Below, piece after piece: positions 17,909 through 27,228 of a stretch of 64,000 bases of DNA. The number at the start of each line of letters is the position of its first letter. The stretch's first letter is position 1. A program made the position numbers and the translations under genes. Origin of the DNA: Nitrospira sp. (lineage in GTDB: Bacteria > Nitrospirota > Thermodesulfovibrionia > UBA6902). The notes under the pieces were generated by a model. The model saw only the letters and a list, made by a program, of their open reading frames with translations, was not told the origin of the DNA and ran no database searches. The DNA is taken from assembly GCA_016784355.1 (NCBI GenBank), contig JADHUV010000008.1, positions 1 through 64,000 on the forward strand, in the 5' to 3' direction.

Positions 17909-18448
17909 CTACCCGCTTTTCACAAGTCTATCACGCAAAAGCCTGAGCTGGCCTTTTACACTGCTGTCATAAGTTGTACTGCCTACATTTACAACAAAGC
18001 CGCCCAATAAATCCGGGTCGATCCTGCTTTCGATGTCCACTTCTTTACTCGTCATATTTTCAATCACTATCTTGAGTTTGTCAATATATTGTATGTCCAG
18101 TTTCACAGGCGCTGTCACTGTTGCTACAACCCTGTTTTGTTGTCTGTTAAAAGCTGCCTCCGACGCATGTACAATCTCTTTAAACGCTGCCAGCTGACCG
18201 TGAGCAATAACCAGCTTAATAAATTTTCCAGAAGCAGACCCAAATTCCAGTCTCTGAAGCAGTGAGTCCAGCGCAGCGAGCTGCTCATCGTCCGTAAATA
18301 TCCTGCCCGCAAACAACAGTTTAAGCTGCCGGTGTATTTCCAGAAGCTTACTAAATGATTGAAGTTCCTTAAGCACTAAAGGCATATCCGCAATTGTCAT
18401 ACTCATAAGTGCATGGCTGTATTTTTTTGCGATCTGGTTATTGGTCAT
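17909..18448 (-). CDS. atpH: ATP synthase delta subunit
   Basis: The 179-residue protein matches AtpH (OSCP): an N-terminal helical domain starting NNQIAKKYSHALMSM and the conserved C-terminal IDPDLLGGFVVNVGSTTYDS then SVKGQLRLLRDRL. It links the peripheral stalk to the top of F1. It sits between atpF and atpA, the usual order. Confidence 0.95.
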   Translation of the reverse strand: MTNNQIAKKYSHALMSMTIADMPLVLKELQSFSKLLEIHRQLKLLFAGRIFTDDEQLAALDSLLQRLEFGSASGKFIKLVIAHGQLAAFKEIVHASEAAFNRQQNRVVATVTAPVKLDIQYIDKLKIVIENMTSKEVDIESRIDPDLLGGFVVNVGSTTYDSSVKGQLRLLRDRLVKSG

Positions 18449-18472
18449 ATTTTATGCTTAGACAAGAAAATT

Positions 18473-19072
18473 TCAATTTCCAGACTCCAGCTGTTTAATG
18501 TAATCGCTGATAATCCCCTCTTGTTCTTTATGTCCGAGCTTTTCCTTTATCTGTTTTTCAGCGGCCTCAAGCGCGAGCAGGGCAGCCTCTGACTTTAAAT
18601 TTTCCTTGGCCTTCTGAAGCTCAAAGTCTATATTGTCTTTTGCCTGCTGAATTATCTTATCTCTCAGTCTATGCCCTTCCTCTATCAGCGCCTCTTTTTC
18701 CCTGTGGCCCGACTTCCTGGCTGCCTCGACAATCTGCTCTATTTCTGAATCACTGCTTTTTAATTTTTCTCTAACCTCATCCAGAGCCTTCTGGGCCGTC
18801 TCCCTTGCAATTGAAGCCTCTCGAAGAGATTTTTCTATCATCTCGGTCCGCTTCCTGAAATATTCTGCAGCAGGCCTGCGTCCATAGTGATATAGGATGA
18901 AAAATAAGATCGCAAAATTAATTACAGGCCATACCCAGTCCTTCCATGTAAAGCCGCCGGACTCATGCCCGCCACCTGTTGCTGCAAAAGCAACTGAGGC
19001 CGTTATCAGCAGTAATGCCATAAAAGTCAGACTCGCAAAGACTCTATATGTTTTACTGATCCGTATGCTCAT
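18473..19072 (-). CDS. atpF: ATP synthase b subunit
   Basis: The 199-residue protein has an N-terminal signal-like hydrophobic stretch (residues 11-30, ending AFA) and then the membrane anchor WPVINFAILFFILYHYGRRP. A long charged coiled coil follows up to the end. It forms the peripheral stalk. The extra N-terminal leader is seen in several deltaproteobacterial b subunits. It overlaps the upstream b' gene by four bases. Confidence 0.92.
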   Translation of the reverse strand: MSIRISKTYRVFASLTFMALLLITASVAFAATGGGHESGGFTWKDWVWPVINFAILFFILYHYGRRPAAEYFRKRTEMIEKSLREASIARETAQKALDEVREKLKSSDSEIEQIVEAARKSGHREKEALIEEGHRLRDKIIQQAKDNIDFELQKAKENLKSEAALLALEAAEKQIKEKLGHKEQEGIISDYIKQLESGN

Positions 19073-19488
19073 GCCCCTACCAGTTTATTCATTATCTGTG
19101 TTGAAAACTTTTCAATGTCTTTTGAAAGTGAGGCCCGTGCATCCCTGACCGCCGCATCAAGCTCGGCCCCGGCAGCACTGCTGATTTTGGCAGACTCAGC
19201 ATAGGCTGATTCAAGCATTTCTTTATGTGCATCTACCCCTGCATTTCTCATTTCTTCATAAGCAGACTGTGCCTTAGAACGAGCCTCAACCAGCATGACT
19301 TCATACTGGATAAGCGCTTCATCTTTGTCAGCATACAAAGCCTTTGAGGCTTCAAGGGCTCCACGCGTACGGCTGTCCCTCTCTTTAAACAGGGCCAGCA
19401 TAGGTTTAAATAAAATTATATTCAGAAGAAACAGAAGAATCAGGAAATTAGCAAGCTGAACAAAAAACCAGTTGTTGAGTTCAAGCAT
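19069..19488 (-). CDS. atpF2: ATP synthase b' subunit
   Basis: The 139-residue protein has one N-terminal membrane helix (LANFLILLFLLNIILFKPML) and then a coiled coil rich in Ala, Glu and Arg. It is shorter than the b subunit that follows and would pair with it as a b/b' heterodimer. It is the first gene of the atp cluster here. The membrane rotor genes atpB and atpE are not next to it and must be elsewhere. Confidence 0.9.
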   Translation of the reverse strand: MLELNNWFFVQLANFLILLFLLNIILFKPMLALFKERDSRTRGALEASKALYADKDEALIQYEVMLVEARSKAQSAYEEMRNAGVDAHKEMLESAYAESAKISSAAGAELDAAVRDARASLSKDIEKFSTQIMNKLVGA

Positions 19489-19859
19489 TTAAGCTCCACA
19501 CGCACAGGTCGCATTTGAGAGTTAAGTACGGCTAAATTAAGGAAAATTAACATAGCGGTACGATTTTGTCAATACGGTTTCATAGTAAAAGACCCAAAGA
19601 AACAATTAACCGCCTTATTTTAATGATCTTTTCATTATTTATCTACTAATGAGCCTATGACAATAAGGGTCGGCAACTTACATGTCTCGTCTAAACATAC
19701 AATTATGTCTTCATCGTTTAGGCGATAGATTTTAATCTGAATGGAGAGTTGACCTGAAAAATCAATCTCCCTATAATAACTTCGGGACATGGATTGAAGT
19801 GAAAAGCACATTCCAATCTAAAATTTAAACTTATTTTTTAAAGCACCGAGGGGGCTCGA
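19489..19859. other. Divergent intergenic region between atp operon and Asp-box gene
   Basis: The 371-base AT-rich gap contains the promoter listed at 19749-19777. The minus-strand promoter of the atp operon should also be here, but I cannot pick it out confidently. Confidence 0.4.
19749..19777 (+). promoter_or_regulatory. Promoter of the Asp-box gene
   Basis: TTGACC (19749-19754) and a perfect TATAAT (19772-19777) are 17 bases apart. An inverted repeat, GGAGA-n-TTGA against TCAA-TCTCC, spans the spacer from about 19743 to 19770, so a repressor could bind there. The start codon is 82 bases after the -10 box, leaving a moderate leader. Confidence 0.7.
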
Positions 19860-21503
19860 ATGGGGAAAGTTACGTTTGCAGTATTATTGTTTCTGGTATT
19901 CACAATTGTATCAGGTATTTATTTGCCTGTATATACAGAGGCAGTCGCACGGTCCGGGCAAATTAATAACGGCATTCAGGAAAGAGATATCCTGAGTGTT
20001 ATAACCAGCAGCAACCACTCAGCGATATATGCTGCGTCATCAAGATCAGTGTACATCCTGCAGCATTCTGAAAATCGTTGGGAAAAAGTTTATTCTGAAG
20101 AAAATCCTCACAGCTACATTAAGACAATTCATGTAGACCCTGATGATCCGGAAGTGCTGTATATCGGCTCAGGCAGAGGACTTTTTGCAGGAAATATAAA
20201 AACAGGTATATGGACAAGGATTTTTGCCGGAAGAAGCGCTTCAGAGAAAAGCGTCCTATCAGTATATGTTCAGCCCGGAGATAACAGTAAAATAGCGGTG
20301 GGTACAGAATCGGGCATTTATTGGACTGAAGATAGAGGGAAAATGTGGCATAGAAGCATTAATTTGTCTTCTTCACATATTATACGTCTTAAAACAGACG
20401 GTATAAAAAGCGGCACGGTTTATGCTGTAACCTCTACGGGGCTACACAAAAGTATTGACAGCGGGCAGACATGGATCCTCTTGGCCGGTAACAGCGTGCA
20501 GTCCAATGATGAGAACCTCGATGATCCTGAGGCCGCACCAGAGTATGAAAGTGAGATGTCTATACGTCAATTCTACTGCATTACTGCAGACCCTGATGAT
20601 AGCAAACGTCTCTTCGCCGGTACATCTTATGGTATGCTCTACTCCGGCGACAGCGGAAAATCATGGTCTCTTACATCAAACTCCGGCCTAACCGGTCTGC
20701 AGATCAGGGATCTGGTATTTGATACCACAGGAGATAAAAGGATTTTTGCCGCAACTAACAAGGGTGTCTTCACTTATCTCATAAAGACTGAAACATGGGA
20801 GAAGTTTTTCATGGAAAACTCTCCAGAAGATTTACACAGTCTGGTAATATCGAGCAATACTCCTCCTGCTTTATGGGCCGCCGCTGAAGGCGGTATCTAT
20901 AAGTCCGCAATGTATCCGGAGTATCAAACTGCCGGGCATGTCAATGCTCAGGAAGCCCTTGCAGAAGTTCAGCACGAACCCTCGATTGCAGAGATCAGAG
21001 ATGCCGCAATCCGCTATGCCGAGGTCTCACCGCAAAAAATCAGCAAATGGCGTAAGTCAGCCGCCAAAAGCGCATGGCTCCCTGATCTCAGGTTTGCCTA
21101 TGATAAAAATAAAGACTGGCAGAGCAGTAAATATTTCTACAGCACTGCCAAAGAGAAATACAATGATGATGATATAACAAAAGGAAATGATCATGGCTGG
21201 TCCGTCTCAATGACATGGCAGCTTGGAGAATTGATCTGGAACAGTGACCAGACCTCCATTGATTCCAGATCACGATATATGGTGCAGCTCCGAGATGAAA
21301 TTCTCAATGAGGTAACAAGACTTTATTTTGAGAGAAAACGCCTTAAAATCAATATGAAGATTCTCCCCTCAGAGCACCTTAAAGAACAGTTGGAAGATGA
21401 ACTGCGATTACAGGAATTAACAGCTCAGATAGATGCCCTTACAGGATCCTACCTCACTCGAAGACTTATGCAGTCAAATGCCGGAGAGATACCTAAATCA
21501 TGA
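19860..21503 (+). CDS. Exported Asp-box (BNR-type) propeller protein with helical C-terminal domain
   Basis: This 547-residue protein has a signal peptide (about residues 1-27). Repeated beta-propeller blades follow, with Asp-box motifs such as TEDRGKMWH, SIDSGQTW and SGDSGKSWSL, as in Ycf48-like or sortilin-like propellers. From about residue 360 the sequence changes to a helical region (IAEIRDAAIRYAEVSPQKIS; WRKSAAKSAWLPDLRFAYDK) that resembles the start of a TolC-type outer-membrane module. It ends in a coiled coil. Propellers of this type usually act as assembly or binding scaffolds; no enzyme motif is seen. Confidence 0.7.
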   Translation: MGKVTFAVLLFLVFTIVSGIYLPVYTEAVARSGQINNGIQERDILSVITSSNHSAIYAASSRSVYILQHSENRWEKVYSEENPHSYIKTIHVDPDDPEVLYIGSGRGLFAGNIKTGIWTRIFAGRSASEKSVLSVYVQPGDNSKIAVGTESGIYWTEDRGKMWHRSINLSSSHIIRLKTDGIKSGTVYAVTSTGLHKSIDSGQTWILLAGNSVQSNDENLDDPEAAPEYESEMSIRQFYCITADPDDSKRLFAGTSYGMLYSGDSGKSWSLTSNSGLTGLQIRDLVFDTTGDKRIFAATNKGVFTYLIKTETWEKFFMENSPEDLHSLVISSNTPPALWAAAEGGIYKSAMYPEYQTAGHVNAQEALAEVQHEPSIAEIRDAAIRYAEVSPQKISKWRKSAAKSAWLPDLRFAYDKNKDWQSSKYFYSTAKEKYNDDDITKGNDHGWSVSMTWQLGELIWNSDQTSIDSRSRYMVQLRDEILNEVTRLYFERKRLKINMKILPSEHLKEQLEDELRLQELTAQIDALTGSYLTRRLMQSNAGEIPKS

Positions 21504-21516
21504 GTGTGAAAAAAGC

Positions 21517-21690
21517 TCAGCTATCGATAGTCTCTGCTTCGTCTATGAGCATCACTGGAATATCATCTGTAATTCGGTATAAAAGTCTGCAGTTACCGCA
21601 TGCAAGACCATCGCCTGTCTCATTAAGTTTAACGGTGCCCTTGCACTTCGGACAGGCAATGATATCGAGTAGTTCCTGTTTTACAGCCAT
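21517..21690 (-). CDS. Trm112-like zinc-ribbon protein
   Basis: The protein is 57 residues from the ATG at 21690, which has GGAGGTG just upstream; the longer open frame to 21702 begins inside that ribosome-binding site. It matches the Trm112/YcaR family: LLDIIACPKCKG and LACGNCRLLYRI supply two CxxC pairs for zinc, and DDIPVML is the conserved end. Such proteins activate methyltransferases in eukaryotes and archaea; the bacterial role is unclear. It converges with the Asp-box gene. Confidence 0.85.
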   Translation of the reverse strand: MAVKQELLDIIACPKCKGTVKLNETGDGLACGNCRLLYRITDDIPVMLIDEAETIDS

Positions 21691-21763
21691 ATACACCTCC
21701 ATTATTTAAAGATTCGTCTGATTATATCAGCTATAACAAATTCCGACAATTGTGATATAGGGG

Positions 21764-22150
21764 CTATGTCCCTATTATCTTGACCAGTACCCTTTTCTTA
21801 CGCCGCCCGTCAAATTCTCCATAAAATATCTGCTCCCATGTCCCGAAATCCAGCCTTCCTTCCGTTACCGCAACCATCACCTCTCTGCCCATCACCTGGC
21901 GCTTAAGATGTGCATCCCCATTATCTTCGCCAGTCCTGTTGTGCTGATATTGAGTTATCGGCTCATGGGGGGCAAGCCTTTCAAGCCATGCCTCATAATC
22001 TTTATGAAGGCCTGATTCATTGTCATTTATAAATACAGAAGCCGTAATATGCATTGCATTACAAAGCAAGAGCCCCTCTTGTATACCGCTCTCCCTGAGA
22101 CATGCCTCGACATCAGACGTAATATTGATAAAGGCCCTCCTGGTCGGCAC
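21764..22150 (-). CDS. YjbQ / UPF0047 family protein
   Basis: This 128-residue protein has the family core: [46 protein letters not shown] and [20 protein letters not shown]. The conserved His residues in MHITAS and DAHLKR probably bind metal or substrate. Some members complement thiamine-phosphate synthase mutants, but the physiological reaction is not established. It may be cotranscribed with the CysC-like gene 30 bases upstream. Confidence 0.88.
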   Translation of the reverse strand: MPTRRAFINITSDVEACLRESGIQEGLLLCNAMHITASVFINDNESGLHKDYEAWLERLAPHEPITQYQHNRTGEDNGDAHLKRQVMGREVMVAVTEGRLDFGTWEQIFYGEFDGRRKKRVLVKIIGT

Positions 22151-22179
22151 ATTAAACCAGAGTTCTTTTCTATAAGTTT

Positions 22180-22731
22180 TTATAAACCCTCCTTCCCCCT
22201 AACACCTAACCCCCCCCTTTTTTGAAGCATCTTAATAATCATAACAGCAGCCTCATCCGGTCCCAGTTTTTCTGTATCAATAATCAACTCCGGGTCCTCA
22301 GGTACCTCATACTCAACATTGACCCCCGGCACGGAAGCGCCTTGCCCTGCCTTATCGTAAATATCCGCCGGAGCACCATGGGTATCCCGCCTTGCACGCT
22401 CTCTTTCCATGCACAACTGAAGCGGGCAGGCAAGATACACCTCAAAGAACTCGGGAATCAGCTTTCTCGCGACACTTCGCCATACCTTTCTGTTACCCGT
22501 AGCATCCAAAATAACATTATGTCCCAATTCGCTAACCGTCTTAGCGAGATACGTAAGCGACCTGTATACATAGTCCCGTTCAGACCCTGAATAATTAGGC
22601 TCAGGAGTCACCACTTCTCTAAGCCTGTCCATATTCAAGATCACCGTATCGGGAAGCCTGTCTTTAACACTCAAGGCAACCGTGCTTTTCCCGCAACCTG
22701 GCAGACCTGTAATCCATATTACCCATGACAT
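22180..22731 (-). CDS. CysC-like adenylylsulfate kinase
   Basis: The 183-residue protein has a clear P-loop, [11 protein letters not shown] (residues 7-17), then [20 protein letters not shown] and [13 protein letters not shown], matching the adenylylsulfate-kinase-like branch of P-loop kinases. CysC phosphorylates APS to PAPS. However, the FISPF/RDP-type residues of true CysC are altered here, so another small-molecule kinase is possible. It is followed by the YjbQ gene. Confidence 0.7.
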   Translation of the reverse strand: MSWVIWITGLPGCGKSTVALSVKDRLPDTVILNMDRLREVVTPEPNYSGSERDYVYRSLTYLAKTVSELGHNVILDATGNRKVWRSVARKLIPEFFEVYLACPLQLCMERERARRDTHGAPADIYDKAGQGASVPGVNVEYEVPEDPELIIDTEKLGPDEAAVMIIKMLQKRGGLGVRGKEGL

Positions 22732-22870
22732 ATCAATATTATATATCAGAATTATATATCAGAAACCAATCCATTATTTCTGCACCGTTCGGCAAATCAT
22801 TTTCAACTGAACATTCTTATTATGCTACCCTGAAACTTTTCAAATTATTTCAGTTCTGTTAGAATGTCTA

Positions 22871-24196
22871 ATGCAAAATCTACATCGAAAAAACAATCTC
22901 CCGCTCATTCAGGATGCCGATCTAAATGGTAAAGTCGTGCTCATCAGATTCGATCACAATGTCGTTAAAAACGGCATAATAAAGGATCCCTTCCGGATAG
23001 ACAAGACACTCGGAACACTTTATTACATCATCGACAGGGGCGGCAGGCCCATATTAATGACTCATGTAGGAAGGCCGAGAGACAAGAAGACCGGACAGAT
23101 TACCTGCAATGACGAAAACTCTGTCCAGTCTATAGTTGATTACCTTCACCGTAAACTTAATGTTGAGTTTTATGTCCCGGAATGCGAGGCCGATGAAGAA
23201 TTTGGAATCTCCGGCCTTTGCAGTACAATTTACAGGGCTATCGGAGAATTAAAAGACAGGAAGATTGGCGGCATTTACCTTCCAAACACCCGCTGGTTTC
23301 GCGGGGAGGAAGAGGAAAAAGGATTTTTCAGGGACAACTTTGCAGTACTTTTATCAGACCTGGCCGATGTATATGTAAATGATGCCTTCGGTTCGTGGCA
23401 GCCGCATGTTTCAACATACGACATCACAAAATTTATGCCGTCATACGCAGGATTTCTAATGCAGCATGAAATAGAAAACCTCAACAGCGTTCTTAATCCG
23501 GAGAAACCCTTTCTTGCAGTTATTGCCGGCTCTAAATATGACACCAAGATAGGTCCGCTGTATGCAATATACGAAAAAGCAGACCACTTGATTCTTGGAG
23601 GTGTGTTATACAACGCTTATCTTTGCGCTAAATACGGTATCTCTATAAAAGGCATTTCTGATGAGGATATCGAAGCGGCAAAAAAACTCGCTGCAATAGA
23701 CAATACTAAAAAGAAGATTCTCGAGATGCCTTACATTGTAGAATCCGATACTCTTGATGGAAAACTCGAGGGCAAATATAGAACTATTGCGGTTTCTGAT
23801 TTTAAAGAAGGTGATCAGTACGAATATATACTGGATATAGACCCGAAATCCTTTACAGTTGCACAGGTAGAAAGCGCCCTGATGGGGGCAAAAATAATCT
23901 TTGTAAATGCTGTCATGGGTTTTACACCTCACTTCTCCAATGGATCAAAGGCCCTTGACGAAGCGATTGACCGAAACAAAACCGCTTTTAAAATGTATGG
24001 CGGTGGAGATACACTGCAGGAGTTTAAAAACCTATGTCCAGGTCTTTATCTCTCCGTACTTGATGACAAACAATATTATTTCTTAACAGGTGGAGGCACT
24101 GTACTGAAGGCAATTGAAGAGGGTTCTCCATACCGTCTTAAGCCGATACAGGCATTAATAGAAAACAAAGAGCATATGGGGAATATCAGAAAGTGA
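22871..24196 (+). CDS. pgk: Divergent phosphoglycerate kinase
   Basis: This 441-residue protein follows the phosphoglycerate kinase plan: RFDHNVVKNG (normally RVDFNVP), MTHVGRP (SHLGRP), LPNTRWFRGEEEEKG, LADVYVNDAFG, VIAGSKYDTKIG (LGGAKVSDKI), NAVMG, GGGDTLQ and LTGGGTVLKAIEEG. Almost every motif differs at a residue that is nearly invariant in ordinary Pgk, and GGGDS has become GGGDT. It may be a second paralog with another acyl-phosphate substrate or a lineage-specific glycolytic enzyme. It overlaps the DUF3187 gene by four bases. Confidence 0.75.
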   Translation: MQNLHRKNNLPLIQDADLNGKVVLIRFDHNVVKNGIIKDPFRIDKTLGTLYYIIDRGGRPILMTHVGRPRDKKTGQITCNDENSVQSIVDYLHRKLNVEFYVPECEADEEFGISGLCSTIYRAIGELKDRKIGGIYLPNTRWFRGEEEEKGFFRDNFAVLLSDLADVYVNDAFGSWQPHVSTYDITKFMPSYAGFLMQHEIENLNSVLNPEKPFLAVIAGSKYDTKIGPLYAIYEKADHLILGGVLYNAYLCAKYGISIKGISDEDIEAAKKLAAIDNTKKKILEMPYIVESDTLDGKLEGKYRTIAVSDFKEGDQYEYILDIDPKSFTVAQVESALMGAKIIFVNAVMGFTPHFSNGSKALDEAIDRNKTAFKMYGGGDTLQEFKNLCPGLYLSVLDDKQYYFLTGGGTVLKAIEEGSPYRLKPIQALIENKEHMGNIRK

Positions 24197-25155
24197 AATT
24201 ACTAATAGCCCTCTTATCCCTGACAATCCTTGCAAGTGCAACCATTTCTTCGGCTGCTACTGCCGGTCCTTTACAGGTAAAAAATCTCTATCCGGTATTT
24301 CTTCATGCCTATCAGCCAGTCATGGAAAAAGCCGCACTTGAAAATTCTATGTCATACAGTCTGTCCCATTCCAGCACATACACTGTGCAGGCGTCCGGCA
24401 GGTGGCTCATCAGTCTTGATATAGAAGCCACTGAATTAAATTTCAGATATAAAAGAATCATACTGGACATGTTCGAAATTGGCATAGACCTGCCTGTCTT
24501 AATGCTGGGCGGGGGAATATTTGATGGGTTTCTTGAGTCGTACCATGATTCATTCGGGTTCCCTGACTACGGTCGCAAAAACAGACCGCATAACGCTTTT
24601 CTCTATGAAATACGACACGACGGCAAGTTGATAATCCGTGGGCAAAGCGGCATTGGACTGGGGGATATAGGCTTATCCCTTAAAAAAGAACTGTCCAAAT
24701 CTGAGCGATTTACACTTAGCATAAAGGGTGGAATAGAACTGCCGACAGGAAATGCGGATGATGGATTCGGCAATGGTTCTCTTGATGCAGCCGCTTCTAT
24801 GCTGGCCGACCTTAAGCTAAGTGATAAAATTACTATATACCTCAATGCCGGGGCCGTTTTCCCCGGAGACCTGAAGGCCTCGCAGACGCTGAATCTTGAT
24901 AATTTTATTTTTGCCGGGGCCGGTATCGAGGGCGATGCAGGCAAGGGATTCAGCCTGCTCTTGCAAGTGCTTGGACAATCAGCAATTTTTCCTGACACTG
25001 GCCTGAAGGCTGTTGATCGTAACTCTGTAATGATTGCATTCGGGGGAAGATACAGCAAAGGTCAAAGGACATTCGATCTTTCCCTTACAGAAGATCTAAG
25101 TGAAGCTGGGGCTCCTGACTTTATAATTAATCTGACGTACAAAGTGAAATTATGA
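24193..25155 (+). CDS. DUF3187 outer-membrane protein
   Basis: The 320-residue protein begins at GTG (24193), overlapping the stop of the pgk-like gene. A signal peptide (residues 1-24) is followed by VKNLYPVFLHAYQP and by alternating beta strands with aromatic ends, finishing NLTYKVKL. That terminal pattern, together with ELPTGNADDGFGNGS, fits DUF3187, a family of predicted outer-membrane barrels. The function is unknown. Coupled translation with the kinase is unexpected. Confidence 0.75.
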   Translation: MKLLIALLSLTILASATISSAATAGPLQVKNLYPVFLHAYQPVMEKAALENSMSYSLSHSSTYTVQASGRWLISLDIEATELNFRYKRIILDMFEIGIDLPVLMLGGGIFDGFLESYHDSFGFPDYGRKNRPHNAFLYEIRHDGKLIIRGQSGIGLGDIGLSLKKELSKSERFTLSIKGGIELPTGNADDGFGNGSLDAAASMLADLKLSDKITIYLNAGAVFPGDLKASQTLNLDNFIFAGAGIEGDAGKGFSLLLQVLGQSAIFPDTGLKAVDRNSVMIAFGGRYSKGQRTFDLSLTEDLSEAGAPDFIINLTYKVKL

Positions 25156-25514
25156 TCAATGAGCAATTAATACATGATTGGATGGTAGTTTATCTCAAGG
25201 AGAAGCTATCGAGAAGTTATGATAAAGTTCTCATTAATCTTGCGGATAAAAAGGAAAATGAGTTCAACGGCATCTATCCGGACCTGATCCTTTCAAATCA
25301 TGGTCTCGTTATGTCCATCATACAGGTAGAAACCGATCAGGGTATTACTGAAGCGAACTCGGAAACATGGAAAGGCCTTGCAGGAAAGGGAGCCAAACTT
25401 ATACTTATGGTGCCAAAAAAACATAAGGCTCGCACCATAGATCTACTATGGCATAGCGGTCTTGCGGACAAGGCATCCATTGGAAGTTACGAACTCAATG
25501 TAACCATGCCCTAA
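25152..25514 (+). CDS. Small protein with PD-(D/E)xK-like core
   Basis: I do not recognise the family of this 120-residue protein. The segment YPDLILSNHG followed by IIQVETDQGI, with TWKGLAGKGAKLILMVPKKH after it, resembles the PD...ExE arrangement of the restriction-endonuclease-like fold. In that case D43 and E57 would bind metal. It overlaps the DUF3187 gene by four bases, so it is part of the same operon. A nuclease activity is only a guess. Confidence 0.5.
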   Translation: MINEQLIHDWMVVYLKEKLSRSYDKVLINLADKKENEFNGIYPDLILSNHGLVMSIIQVETDQGITEANSETWKGLAGKGAKLILMVPKKHKARTIDLLWHSGLADKASIGSYELNVTMP

Positions 25515-25524
25515 TGTATTAAAG

Positions 25525-26403
25525 TCAGACTGTAATATCGATTACTTTTCCCGTTGAAGAAGGCATTGATGAATAGGCAAAGGCCGGAGAGCTTAATGCA
25601 AGCGAACTGGAAGCTTTCAGATGTCCCGTCTTATAATGAACTGCCTCTATACTGCTATCAACGTCCAGTTCTGTATTAACACTAACAGGAGTACCCGTAG
25701 CCGTATTTTCACTAATAGTACCTGCCGCCTGCTGAACACTTCCATTTGATTTAGTCTCATGTTGAGACTGTGCTTCTTCAAGTTTTGCAGACCTTGCATC
25801 AGCCTCCATTCTGGATGCCGACACTGCAACTGACCTGTCCTGACTTGAAGGATGTGCCGGTGCATTTGCTGCACGCTGAATCGCACGTGCCTTAGCTATA
25901 GTGGCGTCCGGATTGCCGCGCACCTCCGATGTGTCTATCGCCACCTCGCCACCCACGGCATATGCCTGCCCGTCGGGACCGATCTCAAAATCATACGATA
26001 CACCCTTTGCATATTGTCCGGCTGCGGCTAGATGTGCCTGCTCATGCTGACGTACTTCGCTATCTCTTTCCTTGAGCCTGGTTACTTCTTCTTTTTCTTC
26101 TTCAGACAGTTCGAGTTGATTATTGCTCCGGTCTTCAATCTCAGCCTGCTCTTTATCAATTACCTGAGCTTCAGGACGTGTTGCTACACTATTGTCATTG
26201 TCAGAAACAGAAGGCACTGCTTTTACTTCGAGGTTTGTGGCGGCAGGTTCTTTATGTGACAGATTAATAACATCTTCAACAACAAAAAAAGACGATTGGA
26301 TATCGCCCTCATTCTTTTTCTGATCCTTGTCAGACGCAACCTGAGATATGGACTTTTTATTCTGCCCAAGTAATGCGTTTATGTTATTAAGCTCACTTAA
26401 CAT
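25525..26403 (-). CDS. SprA-related putative metalloprotease (HExxH)
   Basis: This 292-residue protein has a low-complexity, acidic N-terminal half. Its central block contains VRQHEQAHLAAAGQYAKG, with HEQAH at residues 120-124 as the zinc motif, followed by YDFEIGPDGQAYAVGGEV and IDTSEVRGNPDATIAKARAI. This block is the conserved core of the SprA-related family (annotated in some genomes as a putative metalloprotease). No signal peptide is seen. The target is unknown. Confidence 0.75.
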   Translation of the reverse strand: MLSELNNINALLGQNKKSISQVASDKDQKKNEGDIQSSFFVVEDVINLSHKEPAATNLEVKAVPSVSDNDNSVATRPEAQVIDKEQAEIEDRSNNQLELSEEEKEEVTRLKERDSEVRQHEQAHLAAAGQYAKGVSYDFEIGPDGQAYAVGGEVAIDTSEVRGNPDATIAKARAIQRAANAPAHPSSQDRSVAVSASRMEADARSAKLEEAQSQHETKSNGSVQQAAGTISENTATGTPVSVNTELDVDSSIEAVHYKTGHLKASSSLALSSPAFAYSSMPSSTGKVIDITV

Positions 26404-26628
26404 AATTATTCCATTCTTGAGTTCACGTCCATTGTAAACTTATTTTACAGCTGTATTAACAGTATCGGTTTTTTTTAAAAAACTTTAGCTAAAAAAATAA
26501 TAACATTACGAAAAAATACTTATATCTGTATAAGCACCACATGGTAAGGACCAAAACATATATACAATAAGCACATTTCATTAAAGTCCGGACACTGAAA
26601 GCCGATAATAATAGTCAGGGTTATTGCC
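26404..26628. other. AT-rich divergent intergenic region
   Basis: This holds the upstream regions of the HExxH gene (minus) and the zinc-ribbon gene (plus). Runs of T and A are present but no clear promoter pair or hairpin. Confidence 0.3.
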
Positions 26629-27228
26629 ATGAATGAAAAAAACAATGTAAAGCAGTGTACATGTTGCCAGAAAGCGATCAATGAGACATATGATACATGC
26701 CCACTTTGCGGTGGCACTCAGACCTCTGAGTATCTTTTTGCTGCAGAAGAATGTCCAAAGTGTAAGTCAGAGCTTAAGATAGAGATTGTCGATGGGGAAG
26801 AGTACGATATCTGCACAACCTGTGGTGGGATGTGGCTTGACCGCGATGAATTTCACCGGGCAACCAGTCAATGCAATATATATAAAAAGCTTGAGATCAA
26901 AAGAAAGTTTACCAGGGCTCCTCTCGTTGAAGACATAGAGTACGTAAGTTGTCTGAGATGCGGCAAATTAATGAATCGTCATAACTTCGGAACAATATCA
27001 GGCGTTATAATAGATAAGTGCAGTAAACATGGAGTCTGGCTTGATGCTGGCGAGCTGAAAAAAATACAATACTTCATTGCAGACGGTGGACTTGATAGAA
27101 GCAGAGACAGGGACATTGAGGCTAACCGTGCACAGATCAAGGATATTGCCTCCCAGGTTGATTCGATCGACTTCACCCAGAAAATTCTACACTTCTGGAA
27201 CTTCAAGCGCTGGCTATTCAGAGGGTAA
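26629..27228 (+). CDS. Zinc-ribbon protein with two TFIIB-like zinc fingers
   Basis: The 199-residue protein starts with a CTCC...CPLC ribbon (residues 10-27). It then has two zf-TFIIB-type modules: ECPKCKSEL...DICTTCGGMWLDRDEF and SCLRCGKLMNR...DKCSKHGVWLDAGEL. In this family the CxxC pairs bind zinc and the WLDxxEL end is diagnostic. The role is unknown, perhaps protein or nucleic-acid binding. It converges with and overlaps the IMPase gene by 15 bases. Confidence 0.8.
   Translation: MNEKNNVKQCTCCQKAINETYDTCPLCGGTQTSEYLFAAEECPKCKSELKIEIVDGEEYDICTTCGGMWLDRDEFHRATSQCNIYKKLEIKRKFTRAPLVEDIEYVSCLRCGKLMNRHNFGTISGVIIDKCSKHGVWLDAGELKKIQYFIADGGLDRSRDRDIEANRAQIKDIASQVDSIDFTQKILHFWNFKRWLFRG

Noticed and set aside
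22180-22731. Full sulfate-assimilation unit around the CysC-like kinase and cysK
   Set aside because: No cysN, cysD, cysH or sulfite reductase genes are present, and cysK lies 15 kb away on its own.
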